Assembly (NCBI RefSeq): GCF_036169555.1
Contig: NZ_CP108032.1
Location: 5,146,001 to 5,210,000 of the forward strand
DNA: 64,000 nt
DNA from: Streptomyces sp. NBC_00306
Lineage (GTDB): Bacteria; Actinomycetota; Actinomycetes; Streptomycetales; Streptomycetaceae
Direction: 5' to 3'
The position numbers were made by a program, and so were the translations under genes. The notes beneath the pieces are model-generated. The model saw only the letters and a program-made list of their open reading frames with translations, was not told where the DNA came from and did no database searches. Positions 43,566-51,500 of this stretch are shown here, in pieces (positions within the stretch are counted from its first letter, which is position 1; every line of letters begins with the position of its first letter).

Positions 43566-43620
43566 GGGCCCACGATTGGGCCCGGGGGCCCATGACCCCG
43601 GCACATCCGCTCCTTACCGT
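43566..43620 (+). promoter_or_regulatory. Promoter with GGGCCC repeat box (site B)
   Basis: GGGCCCA (43566-43572), TTGGGCCC (43576-43583) and GGGCCCATG (43586-43594) have the same 12/8-base spacing as site A. They overlap a TGACCC -35 (43593-43598), and TACCGT (43615-43620) is the -10. The predicted start falls on the ATG at 43627. Confidence 0.6.
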
Positions 43621-43626
43621 CGCTTC

Positions 43627-43788
43627 ATGTCGCCACACGGGGTTGCGCGTCGGGCCCGCCGTCGAGTGTGCCGGGGGCTGCCGCGCCCCCGGACAGGCCT
43701 CCTCGGCCCGCGGATGGAGCGCGGGGACCGGTCGGGCCGGCCTGCCGCCGACCGTGCGGACCGGGCCGACGACGGGACGTCTTCGTGA
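43627..43788 (+). CDS. Possible leaderless small ORF coupled to the next gene
   Basis: A 53-residue Arg-rich frame (MSPHGVARRARRR start) from an ATG at the predicted transcription start of promoter B, to a TGA that overlaps the next gene's GTG (GTGA at 43785-43788). No ribosome-binding site precedes it, consistent with leaderless initiation. It may be a real small protein or a translated leader that opens the downstream start. No homology is recognised. Confidence 0.4.
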   Translation: MSPHGVARRARRRVCRGLPRPRTGLLGPRMERGDRSGRPAADRADRADDGTSS

Positions 43789-44666
43789 TCTACAGCTTTC
43801 TGACCGTCCACCGGCTGACCGTGTCCGCCATGGCGGTGGCGCTGGCGCGGGCGGTGGGGGTGCCCTCCACGGCGGTCGACATCGCCGACGAGGACTCGGC
43901 CGAGGACCGAAGCGGCCGCGACTGGGACGCGCTCGTGCTCTGCGGCTATCACGCGGTCGCCGGTGATGTCGCGCTCGCCTGGGAGGTGTCCGTCGCGGAC
44001 GCCGTGCCCGACCCCCCGGACGAGGCGGAGGCGGCGCGGAGCCTCGCCGCCCTGAGCGGTACGACGGTGCTGTACCCCGCCGAGGAGGCGGTTCCGTCCG
44101 CGTACTGGGCGGCCGCTCCGGACGGCACGGTGACGCGCGCCCGTGTGGTCGAGGCGGGCGTGAACGGCGGAGCCGTGGTGGTGGAGGTCGAGGCCGTCGA
44201 GACCGCCGTCGCCCAACTGCCCTCGGCGCGCGTCCAGTTGCTGCCGGAGATCTTCCGCGAGGAGAAGGTGCCGACCCCGGTGGCGGACGCCTTCGCCGCC
44301 CTCACCGACGCGGACGGCAGCGCACCGGCCCGCGGACCGGAGAACCGGGCCCGCGAGGAACTGCTGCTCTGGGAGCGTCTCGTCCGCAGGATCGAGGCCG
44401 ACTGGGCGCCGACCGGCCGCTACCCCGAGGAGCTGTATCTGGAGGACCTGCGTACCCGCGACGGGCTCGCCGAGCGGCTGTCCACCGTGCACGGCACCCT
44501 GGCCGAGGAAATCGCTCGTTCCGCCGAGACGCTCGACATACTCTTCCGTACGCACACCACGGACGACGGGGGAGAGCTGCTCGGGCGCCTGACCAAGGCG
44601 GGATCTGCGATGGCGGACCGCGGCTGGTGGTGGCGACGGCGACCCGCGCGGCTGCCCTGGGTCTGA
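43785..44666 (+). CDS. Hypothetical protein of the Tad region
   Basis: A 293-residue protein starting at GTG 43785 (VIYSFLTVHRLT). The first 140 residues have alternating beta/alpha character with WDALVLCGYHAVAGDVALAWEV; the last 110 are acidic/basic helical. It has no signal peptide, membrane segment or known motif. The start has no clear Shine-Dalgarno site but overlaps the stop of the small upstream frame. Its promoter shares the repeat box with flp and the prepilin peptidase, so a role linked to pilus biogenesis is plausible but unproven. Confidence 0.7.
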   Translation: MIYSFLTVHRLTVSAMAVALARAVGVPSTAVDIADEDSAEDRSGRDWDALVLCGYHAVAGDVALAWEVSVADAVPDPPDEAEAARSLAALSGTTVLYPAEEAVPSAYWAAAPDGTVTRARVVEAGVNGGAVVVEVEAVETAVAQLPSARVQLLPEIFREEKVPTPVADAFAALTDADGSAPARGPENRAREELLLWERLVRRIEADWAPTGRYPEELYLEDLRTRDGLAERLSTVHGTLAEEIARSAETLDILFRTHTTDDGGELLGRLTKAGSAMADRGWWWRRRPARLPWV

Positions 44667-44755
44667 CGGCTGACGGCTTGACGGCCTGACGGGGTCCCGG
44701 GCAGCCCGGTCGGCGGCCTGCGGCAGGCAGGTGTGCCGGCGAAGGAGGGACGCGC

Positions 44756-45838
44756 GTGGCAGTGCCGTTCGGTGACCGGCTGCGGGACGAGCTGGGTCCG
44801 CCCCGGCGGGAGCGGCTGCTCGACAGCAGCCCGCGGTCGGCGGTCTGGCGCGTCGAACTGGTCGATGGCACAGCCGCCGTGGTGAAGCAGCTCGTCGCCG
44901 ATGAAGCAGCCGATGAAGCAACCGGCGAGACAATTGGTGCAGCGGCAGCCGACGCCGCGGCCGACGAACGCTTCCGCCGTGAGATCACGGCCCTGCGCTC
45001 CGCCGGACGCGTACGTCCCGCGGTGGTGCCACGCCTGCTCGGCGCGGACCCGGATTCTCGGGTGCTGGTACTGGAGCACGTGGAACACCGGACACCCGGC
45101 GAGGGATGGCAGATCGCTTACGCACAGGGCCTCGCCCGGTTGCATGCCGCGGCCACCGGCGACGAGACGGAGCTGCCCCGGTGGACCGGTCCCGGTGAGC
45201 GCGATGTCACCGCGTTCCTGGCGTTCGCCCGGCGTCTCGGTGCCAGTGTCCCGGCGGCGGCGGAGGACGAACTCGGTGCGTTGGTGCACCGCCTCGGAGC
45301 ACCGGCTGCACGCAGCGCACTGCTGCACGGCGACCCCTGCCCCGGCAACGATCTGCACACCCCCGACGGCATCCGCTTCGTCGACTTCGAGCAGGCCTGC
45401 CTCGGCAACGGCCTCATGGAACTGGCGTATCTGCGCATCGGTTTCCCGACCTGCTGGTGCGTCACCGACGCTGCCGGGCCACTGCTGTCCGAGGCCGAGG
45501 AGATGTACCGCACCACCTGGCGTGCGGCGACCGGCACCGAGGTCGCGGGTGATCTCGCCGACGCCTGCGCGGGCTGGCTGATCCGTGGCGACGCCCTGGT
45601 GGAGCGCGCCCGCCGGGGCACCGTCGACCGGCTCGCCCGCGCGCTGGACGAGGACTGGACGTGGGGCACCGTCACCGCGCGGGAGCGGCTGCTGCACCGG
45701 CTCGGCGTGGTCGCCGGGATGGCCGGGGGCCATGAGGCACTGGGCGCGCTGGGTGCGCTCGCCGGAGACGTGCGTGACCGGGTCCGACAGCGGTGGCCCC
45801 GGCTCGGTACGGTGCCGACCCGCAGACCGCCGTCATAG
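44756..45838 (+). CDS. Aminoglycoside phosphotransferase-family kinase (APH fold)
   Basis: A 360-residue kinase-like protein. The nucleotide-binding Lys lies in AAVVKQL. The catalytic loop is LLHGDPCPGND and the metal-binding Asp lies in IRFVDFEQA. These are the APH/choline kinase signatures; the family phosphorylates small hydroxylated substrates, not only antibiotics. An Ala/Asp/Glu-rich insert (residues about 50-72, with repeated ADEA units) separates the Lys strand from the helix with the paired Glu. Whether it belongs functionally to the pilus locus is unclear. Confidence 0.82.
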   Translation: MAVPFGDRLRDELGPPRRERLLDSSPRSAVWRVELVDGTAAVVKQLVADEAADEATGETIGAAAADAAADERFRREITALRSAGRVRPAVVPRLLGADPDSRVLVLEHVEHRTPGEGWQIAYAQGLARLHAAATGDETELPRWTGPGERDVTAFLAFARRLGASVPAAAEDELGALVHRLGAPAARSALLHGDPCPGNDLHTPDGIRFVDFEQACLGNGLMELAYLRIGFPTCWCVTDAAGPLLSEAEEMYRTTWRAATGTEVAGDLADACAGWLIRGDALVERARRGTVDRLARALDEDWTWGTVTARERLLHRLGVVAGMAGGHEALGALGALAGDVRDRVRQRWPRLGTVPTRRPPS

Positions 45839-45900
45839 ACAGCCGGGTGAACGCACGGGCCGGGCCGCCTGGCTCGCCGCCTGATGCAGTCCTGCCGGCG

Positions 45901-45988
45901 GCGTGGAAGGACCAAGCCCGCAGCGTGGAAGGACCAAGCCGGCAGCGCGGAAGGACCGAGCCCGCAGTGTGAAGGTGCCAAGCCCGCA
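45901..45988. repeat. Four tandem copies of a 22-bp unit
   Basis: Units at 45901-45922, 45923-45944, 45945-45966 and 45967-45988. The core GGAAGGACCAAGCCCGCA is nearly identical in the first three copies, and the fourth is more diverged. They lie between the kinase gene and the DUF192 gene in otherwise unremarkable intergenic DNA; 22 is not a multiple of three and no frame crosses them convincingly. Confidence 0.9.
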
Positions 45989-46022
45989 GCCTGGTAGACC
46001 CCGGCCCGCCCGGCCGAGGGCA

Positions 46023-46427
46023 TCACCGGTCAGCCGGCTCCGGACCCACCGTCCCCGCCGTCCCCGGCGTCTCGATCGTGAGCCGTGCCCCGGCGACGAC
46101 ACCCCACTCCGTCATCGCCCCCGCCTCGGCCTCCAGCACATGCCGCGCCCGCAGCCGGGGCCTCCCGAGCCGCCCCGGACCCATCGTCCGGACCTGCACG
46201 ACCCGCAACTCCCGGTCCAGATAGGCCACATCGATCGCGAATCGCATCCGGAAGGTGTGCACGCTGTTGCACGGCGTCAGGAGCATGGCCCCGTCGATCC
46301 CTTCCCGGCCCAGCAGCCCCCGCCGTCGCGGACCGTACGTCGCCGCGATCTCCACCGGCACCGCGGCGTCGCGCCCGGCCACCCGCAACACCCCCGTGCC
46401 GTCCCGCCACCGACGCCGTCCGCTCAT
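46023..46427 (-). CDS. DUF192-family protein
   Basis: A 134-residue protein with the DUF192 core: VEIAATYGPRRRGLLGREGI, MLLTPCNSVHTFRMRFAIDVAYLD (in parts) and ARHVLEAEAGAMTEWGV. Most members are exported or membrane-linked and of unknown role. No leader is visible here. It is divergent from the prepilin peptidase gene and shares the intergenic region with site C. Confidence 0.85.
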   Translation of the reverse strand: MSGRRRWRDGTGVLRVAGRDAAVPVEIAATYGPRRRGLLGREGIDGAMLLTPCNSVHTFRMRFAIDVAYLDRELRVVQVRTMGPGRLGRPRLRARHVLEAEAGAMTEWGVVAGARLTIETPGTAGTVGPEPADR

Positions 46428-46467
46428 GGTCGTAGACCGTAGCGCCGGCCTTCCCGCCGTGGGCCCG

Positions 46468-46523
46468 GAAGCCCCGAGTGGGCCCCCGGACCCATGACCG
46501 CGGCCGGAGCGGGCCCTTACGCT
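46468..46523 (+). promoter_or_regulatory. Promoter with GGGCCC repeat box (site C), prepilin peptidase
   Basis: GTGGGCCC (46478-46485) and GGACCCATG (46488-46496) overlap a TGACCG -35 (46495-46500), with a 17-base spacer and TACGCT -10 (46518-46523). The box aligns base for base with sites A and B; the outermost repeat is degenerate here. The predicted start lies at about 46530, so the GTG at 46531 would be read from a leaderless mRNA. Confidence 0.6.
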
Positions 46524-46530
46524 CTTTGCC

Positions 46531-47325
46531 GTGTATGCCACGCTGCTCGCCGTCGCCGCCCTGTGGGGTGCCGCCGCGGGCCTGCTCGTGCCCCGCGCCG
46601 CGTACCGGATCTCCGTGGAGCCGGGGGAGCCCTGGCGCGACAGCTGTCCTTCCGGGCACCGCTTCGCCGGTCCGGTGCGCGGGTGGATCGGCGGAGTCCG
46701 GTGCGCGGCGTGCGCGACGGCGGTACCGGCCGTGTCCGGCCGGGCGGCCGACGGTGTGGCGGGCCCTTCCCCGGACGCACCCGCGACGCCCGTCACGGTC
46801 CCCCTCGTCACCATCGCGGCCTGCGTCGCGGTGGCGGCTGCCACCGGGGTCCGCCCCGAACTGGCCGTCTGGCTGCTGATCGTGCCCTTCGCCGTACTGC
46901 TCGCGGTCGTCGACCTCCGGGTACACCGGCTGCCCGACGGGCTGACCCTGCCGCTGGCCGCCGCGGCCGCACTTCTCCTCGGGCCGGTGGCACTGCTGTC
47001 CGGCCACGCCGGCTCCTGGACCACGGCACTGCTCGGCGGACTCGTCCTCGGCGGCGCCTACTTCGTGCTCTTCGTCATCCATCCGAACGGCATGGGCTTC
47101 GGTGACGTCAAACTGGCGCTGTCGCTGGGCGTCGTCCTCGGCTGGTACGGCTGGACCGTGCTCTTCGCCGGCGCCTTCGCGGGCTTCCTGTTCGGCTCGC
47201 TCTACGGGGTCGTGCTGATGGCCCTCGGCCGCGCCGGCCGCAGGACGGCGATCCCCTTCGGGCCGTTCATGATGGCGGGAGCCCTGCTGGGGCTGCTGCT
47301 CGGCGCACTCGCCGTACGAGGCTGA
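46531..47325 (+). CDS. Prepilin peptidase (A24 family, TadV/CpaA-like)
   Basis: A 264-residue membrane aspartyl protease. The two catalytic Asp lie in VVDLRVHRLPD and in GMGFGDVKLA (GxGDxK motif), with about seven membrane helices. A short N-terminal segment with three Cys (one at about residue 36, then CAAC at about 54-57) resembles the cysteine-rich domain of bifunctional PilD enzymes but is incomplete, so methylation is uncertain. It should cleave the Flp and TadE-like pilins. No Shine-Dalgarno site precedes the GTG, consistent with leaderless translation. Confidence 0.9.
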   Translation: MYATLLAVAALWGAAAGLLVPRAAYRISVEPGEPWRDSCPSGHRFAGPVRGWIGGVRCAACATAVPAVSGRAADGVAGPSPDAPATPVTVPLVTIAACVAVAAATGVRPELAVWLLIVPFAVLLAVVDLRVHRLPDGLTLPLAAAAALLLGPVALLSGHAGSWTTALLGGLVLGGAYFVLFVIHPNGMGFGDVKLALSLGVVLGWYGWTVLFAGAFAGFLFGSLYGVVLMALGRAGRRTAIPFGPFMMAGALLGLLLGALAVRG

Positions 47326-47422
47326 CACCGCACGTACCCGGCCGTCCCCACCCGCACGCCGCACACCGCGCGTCGCCCATAACGAGAAGACAAGTGCAGC
47401 CGCGGCGCGCAGTATCGGTCCC

Positions 47423-47818
47423 ATGGACACCGAGCCGGTCAACATCATCGAGGCGCTCGCCTCCTTCGACGACGTCTACAGCCCGCGCATCGTCGCCCGG
47501 ATGAACGACTACGACGTACGCATCGCCCACACCGCCGGAGAACATGTCTGGCACGTCCACGAGGACACCGACGAGTTCTTCCTCGTGCTCGACGGCCGCT
47601 TCGACATCGCCCTGCGCGCCGCCGACGGCACCGAGTCCACCGTCGAGCTCACCAAGGGCGACACCTTCGTCGTGCCCAGGGGAACCGAGCACAAGCCGTC
47701 GTCGCCCGGCGGCTCGATCCTCATGTTCGAGCCGTCCGGTACGAAGTCGACGGGCGACCGGCACGAGGGCGAGATCCCCGGCCATGTCGACAGCACCACG
47801 GGACACGCCCTGTCATGA
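47423..47818 (+). CDS. Cupin-domain protein
   Basis: A 131-residue single-domain cupin. Motif 1 is HVWHVHEDTDEFFLVLDGRF (metal ligands His, His, Glu) and motif 2 is GDTFVVPRGTEHKPSSP. Such small cupins bind a divalent metal and act as isomerases, dioxygenases or binding proteins. The methyltransferase gene starts inside its stop codon (ATGA), so the two are likely linked in function. Confidence 0.85.
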   Translation: MDTEPVNIIEALASFDDVYSPRIVARMNDYDVRIAHTAGEHVWHVHEDTDEFFLVLDGRFDIALRAADGTESTVELTKGDTFVVPRGTEHKPSSPGGSILMFEPSGTKSTGDRHEGEIPGHVDSTTGHALS

Positions 47819-48615
47819 CAGCGCAGCAGCACGGCACACCGCGGTCGTTCGATGACCTGATCGAGGAGGCGGCGGCCGTCTCCGTCGAGGGATGGGACTT
47901 CTCCTGGCTGGAGGGGAGAGCCACCGAGCAGCGCCCTTCCTGGGGGTACGCCCGGTCGATGGGCGAGCGCATGGCGCGGGCCTCGGCGGCGCTGGACATC
48001 CAGACCGGTGGCGGTGAAGTCCTGGCCTCCGTACCGGTGTTGCCACAGCTCACCGTTGCGACGGAGGCCTGGCCGCCGAACGTCGCCAAGGCCACCGCCC
48101 TGCTGCGGACGAGGGGCGTGGCGGTCGTCGCCGATCCCGAGGAGCCGCCGCTGCCGTTCGCCGACGAGGCGTTCGACCTCGTCGTCAGCCGCCATCCCGT
48201 CCGTGCGTACTGGCAGGAGATCGCCCGCGTACTGCGCCCCGGCGGCACCTACTTCTCGCAGGAGGTCGGCCCGGCCAGCGTCTTCGAACTGGTGGAGTAC
48301 TTCCTCGGGCCGCAGCCGCCCGAGGTGCGCGGCGTCCGCGACCCCGGGGCGGCGCGGGCCGCGGCCGAGTCCGCGGGTCTGGACGTGGTGGATCTGCGGG
48401 CGGAGTCGCTGCGCACCGAGTTCCACGACATCGGGGCCGTCGTCTACTTCCTGCGCAAGGTCATCTGGATGGTCCCCGGGTTCACGGTCGAGCAGTACCG
48501 TCCGCGGCTCGCGGCGCTCCACGAACGGATCGAGTCCGAGGGACCCTTCGTCGCCACGACGACGCGCTTCCTCATCGAGGCGGTCAAGCCCGTCCAGTGC
48601 CGCTCCCGGCACTAG
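47815..48615 (+). CDS. Class I SAM-dependent methyltransferase
   Basis: A 266-residue protein. LDIQTGGGEVLAS stands for the SAM-binding motif I. The acidic position comes with VAVVADPEEPPLPFADEAFDLVVSRHPV (read in parts), and the post-I core is IARVLRPGGTYFSQEVG, as in Methyltransf_11 enzymes. Coupled to the cupin gene by ATGA. The substrate is unknown. Confidence 0.85.
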   Translation: MTAQQHGTPRSFDDLIEEAAAVSVEGWDFSWLEGRATEQRPSWGYARSMGERMARASAALDIQTGGGEVLASVPVLPQLTVATEAWPPNVAKATALLRTRGVAVVADPEEPPLPFADEAFDLVVSRHPVRAYWQEIARVLRPGGTYFSQEVGPASVFELVEYFLGPQPPEVRGVRDPGAARAAAESAGLDVVDLRAESLRTEFHDIGAVVYFLRKVIWMVPGFTVEQYRPRLAALHERIESEGPFVATTTRFLIEAVKPVQCRSRH

Positions 48616-48626
48616 CATTCGGAGAT

Positions 48627-50180
48627 ATGCGGACATTTTCTGACAACTCGGCGGTTCGGCGCAGCGTCCTGCGATCCCTCGTCCCCGCGCCCTCGCCGGA
48701 GCCCGGAACCCGCACCGCTGCCCGCTTCCCCGCCGCCCTCCTCCCCTGGAGCTGGGCGGCGGCCTTCTTCCTGCTCTACGCCACCGTCGCCGTGCGCCGT
48801 CATCTGCTGCTGCGCACCACCGGCTACGACCTCGGCATCTTCGAGCAGGCCATCCGCGCCTACTCCCAACTGCGCGCCCCGATCGTCCCGTTGCGCGGGG
48901 AGAACTTCCATCTGCTCGGCGACCACTTCCACCCCGCGCTCGCGGTCCTCGCCCCGCTCTACCGCCTCTGGCCGTCCCCGCTGTGTCTGCTCCTCGCCCA
49001 GTCGGCGCTGCTGGCGCTCGGCGCCGTACCGCTGGTGGCCTGGGCGCAGCGGGTGCTCGGGCGGCGGCCGGCGCACGCCGTCGCCCTCGGGTACGGGCTC
49101 AGCTGGGGCATCGCGTCAGCCGCCGCGTTCGACTTCCACGAGGTCGCGCTCGCCGTGCCGCTGCTGTCGTTCGCCGTCGTCGCACTCGGCCGGCGGCGCT
49201 GGGGAGCCGCGGTGGCCTGGGCCGCACCGCTGGTCCTGGTCAAGGAGGACCTGGGCCTCACGCTCGCCGCGCTGGGCTGCTTCGTCGCCTGGAAGGGGCC
49301 GCGGTTTCTCGGCGTCGTCACCGCGGCCGCCGGTGTGGTCGCCTCGGTGATCGAGATCAAGGTGCTGCTGCCCGCGTTCAATCCGGCCGGCGGCTATGCC
49401 CATGGTGTGAACCTGGGCGAGGGCGGCCACTCCACCCTGCTCGGCACCCTCGTCTTCGCCCCGCTCGACGCGCTGCGCCCGGACATCAAGGCGATGACGC
49501 TCATCCTGGTGTTCGCGCCCTCGGCGCTGCTTGCCCTGCGCTCTCCGCTCGCCCTGCTGGCCGTGCCCACGCTCGCCTGGCGGATGCTCTCCCAGAACGG
49601 CTTCCACTGGGGCACGTCCTTCCACTACAGCGCCGTTCTGATGCCGATCGTGTTCGCCGGGCTCATCGACACCCTGCGGCGCTGGGGTGCGGCCGACCAC
49701 CCGCTCGCCGCGCGGCAGGTGAGGGCGTCCCTCGCCACGGTCCTCGCCGTCACCGTCGTGATGCTGCCGTCGTTCCCCCTGGCCCAGCTGGCGCAGCGGG
49801 CCACCTGGCGCACCACACCGCACATCGAGGCCGCCCGCTCCCTGCTGGCGAAGATCCCCGACGGCGCGTCGGTCGCCGCCTCCAACCGCATGGTCCCCCA
49901 GCTCACTTCACGCTGCGACGTGGTGCTCTTCCCGACCTTCCCGGTCGACGCCCGGCTCTACGAGTACGACAAGGACCGGCTGCCGCGCCCGACGGCCGAG
50001 TGGATCATCCACGACCGGGAGGCGCCCGAGGCCTGGCCGTACCGCACCGGCCACTGGCCCTATCCGCCCGAGAAGCAGGCCGCCGAACTCGACGCCGCCG
50101 AGCGCCGGTACGGCTACGAGCGGATCGCCGAGAAGGACGGCATCACCCTGCTGCGCCTCAGGCATGCGGCGCGACCGTGA
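48627..50180 (+). CDS. DUF2079 multi-pass membrane protein (GT-C-like)
   Basis: A 517-residue protein with about ten membrane helices. The N-terminal DUF2079 pattern is TTGYDLGIFEQAI and LRGENFHLLGDHFHPALAVLAPLY (in parts); the last 120 residues form a soluble extracytoplasmic domain. DUF2079 proteins look like GT-C-fold glycosyltransferases. The ATG at 48627 follows GGAG at very short spacing. The 3' end lies in the first copy of a three-copy repeat that also covers the stop of the convergent gene. Confidence 0.85.
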   Translation: MRTFSDNSAVRRSVLRSLVPAPSPEPGTRTAARFPAALLPWSWAAAFFLLYATVAVRRHLLLRTTGYDLGIFEQAIRAYSQLRAPIVPLRGENFHLLGDHFHPALAVLAPLYRLWPSPLCLLLAQSALLALGAVPLVAWAQRVLGRRPAHAVALGYGLSWGIASAAAFDFHEVALAVPLLSFAVVALGRRRWGAAVAWAAPLVLVKEDLGLTLAALGCFVAWKGPRFLGVVTAAAGVVASVIEIKVLLPAFNPAGGYAHGVNLGEGGHSTLLGTLVFAPLDALRPDIKAMTLILVFAPSALLALRSPLALLAVPTLAWRMLSQNGFHWGTSFHYSAVLMPIVFAGLIDTLRRWGAADHPLAARQVRASLATVLAVTVVMLPSFPLAQLAQRATWRTTPHIEAARSLLAKIPDGASVAASNRMVPQLTSRCDVVLFPTFPVDARLYEYDKDRLPRPTAEWIIHDREAPEAWPYRTGHWPYPPEKQAAELDAAERRYGYERIAEKDGITLLRLRHAARP

Positions 50181-50267
50181 CCGTACCGACCCCTCAGACA
50201 TGCGGCCCGACCGTGACGGTACCGACCGCCGCTCAGGCATGCGGCCCGACCGTGACCGTACCGACCG
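50158..50267. repeat. Three copies of a 35-39 bp repeat spanning two convergent stop codons
   Basis: Copies at 50158-50193, 50194-50232 and 50233-50267 share TCAGRCATGCGGC and GACCGTGACSGTACCGACC. The first contains the stop codon of the DUF2079 gene (50178-50180). The third begins with the stop codon of the minus-strand HTH_42 gene and encodes its last residues. Confidence 0.92.
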
Positions 50268-51387
50268 TCAGCTCCGCCGTCCCCTCCAGCACTTCGGCGA
50301 CCCGCTCCACCTGACGCTGAAGGTCACGGCGCGTCCGGGCGCCCTCCAGCGCCTTCCCCACCGGCTCGACCGTGACCGCGATCCGCTTCCCCGACCGCTT
50401 CTGGTGCCACACCCCGCGGACCTCTCCGTCGACGAGGACGACGGGGAAGTTCCCGGCCTGACCGCCTGCGAGCGCCCGCTCGCGGGCGGCGCCCGGGAAG
50501 AGCAGCTCTCGCGGCTGCGAGGCGATGGTGAACGCGTCGAAGTAGGGCAGCAACCGCACCCCGCGCGGTGCCTCGTCGGCGAAGCCGGTGTCCCCGGCCG
50601 CCACCCATGCCCGCTCACCCGCGAACGCGACCTCCTCGATCCGGCCGTCGGTCGCCGATGACGCGAAGAGCCCGGCCGCCCAGGAGCGAGGGGCGGCGAG
50701 CCACTTCGCGAAGTGCGCGGGTGTGGCGGGCCCGTACGCCCGCAGATAGTGCTCCAGGAGGACCTCCAGCGCGGCCGGCCCCTCCATCGGGGTGACGCCG
50801 GGGTTCGTGCAGGTCGCCTTGCGCCCGCGGTTGGGGGCGAAGGCGAGCAGCCCGCGGTGCGCCGCCAGATGGGTCGCCTGGCGCCACCGGGGCCACTTGT
50901 CCTGGAAGGCCTCCATCACCCGATCGCCCGCCCACGGACCGGTGCGCTCGACGATCGCCTCGGTCAGCTCGTCGATCGTCAGCTCCGCGCCGGTGAGTGC
51001 GTCGCCGATGGCCGCCAGGACCTGCTCCGTCTGCTCGTCCGTCATCCGCACATCGGGCGGCATCGGGTTCGATCCGGTGGGGATCGCGGAGAGCGCCCCG
51101 GTCCACATCGGCATGTCCTCGGCCGCCAGCAGATGGACGGTGCCACGGGGTCCGTACGTCTTCACCAGACTGCGCTCCGTCCACAGCGCCTCGCGCACGC
51201 CCGTCCTGTTCGCGCCGCCGTCCAGGCGCAGCGCGACGGACAGCTCGGCGGCGGAGAGGACCTGCGCGTGTGCGCCGAGCATGGCGGCGGTGATCCGGGC
51301 GGGTGAGTCCTGGGCGGGGGTGACCAGGCCCTGGCGGCGGAGCCTGCGGGCGGAGGCCTCGGTCCATGTCACTTCGCGCGTCGTCAT
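50233..51387 (-). CDS. Winged-helix DNA-binding protein, HTH_42 (AlkZ/YcaQ-like)
   Basis: A 384-residue member of the HTH_42 family, whose studied members (AlkZ/YcaQ) are DNA glycosylases acting on bulky alkyl or crosslink damage. Visible are ARITAAMLGAHAQV near the N-terminus (the AlkZ QxQ position reads AHAQ), KTYGPRGTVHLLAAED and the C-terminal FDAFTIASQPRELLFPG. The absence of an exact QxQ motif leaves glycosylase activity open. The last residues (VGTVTVGPHA) come from the repeat described at 50158. Confidence 0.8.
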   Translation of the reverse strand: MTTREVTWTEASARRLRRQGLVTPAQDSPARITAAMLGAHAQVLSAAELSVALRLDGGANRTGVREALWTERSLVKTYGPRGTVHLLAAEDMPMWTGALSAIPTGSNPMPPDVRMTDEQTEQVLAAIGDALTGAELTIDELTEAIVERTGPWAGDRVMEAFQDKWPRWRQATHLAAHRGLLAFAPNRGRKATCTNPGVTPMEGPAALEVLLEHYLRAYGPATPAHFAKWLAAPRSWAAGLFASSATDGRIEEVAFAGERAWVAAGDTGFADEAPRGVRLLPYFDAFTIASQPRELLFPGAARERALAGGQAGNFPVVLVDGEVRGVWHQKRSGKRIAVTVEPVGKALEGARTRRDLQRQVERVAEVLEGTAELTVGTVTVGPHA

Positions 51388-51500
51388 GACAGGACTGTAG
51401 GAGCCGTACAGGCCAGATCCTGTCCGCGTTCCGGACCGCGATCCGCGAACAGTGGTGTACTGGCGAAACGGTAAGTATCGAGCGTGTCGGAGGAGTTGCC

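Noticed and set aside
45901..45988. CRISPR or attachment-site array
   Set aside because: Units are directly tandem with no spacers, and there is no integrase or tRNA nearby.
46468..46523. GGGCCC boxes as chance result of high GC
   Set aside because: Considered seriously, since GGGCCC is common in such DNA; but the same 8-base spacing, the shared CCCATGNCC end and the equal distance to a -10 at three sites argue against chance.
50158..50267. CRISPR array
   Set aside because: Only three copies, directly adjacent without spacers, overlapping two coding ends; no cas genes in the window.
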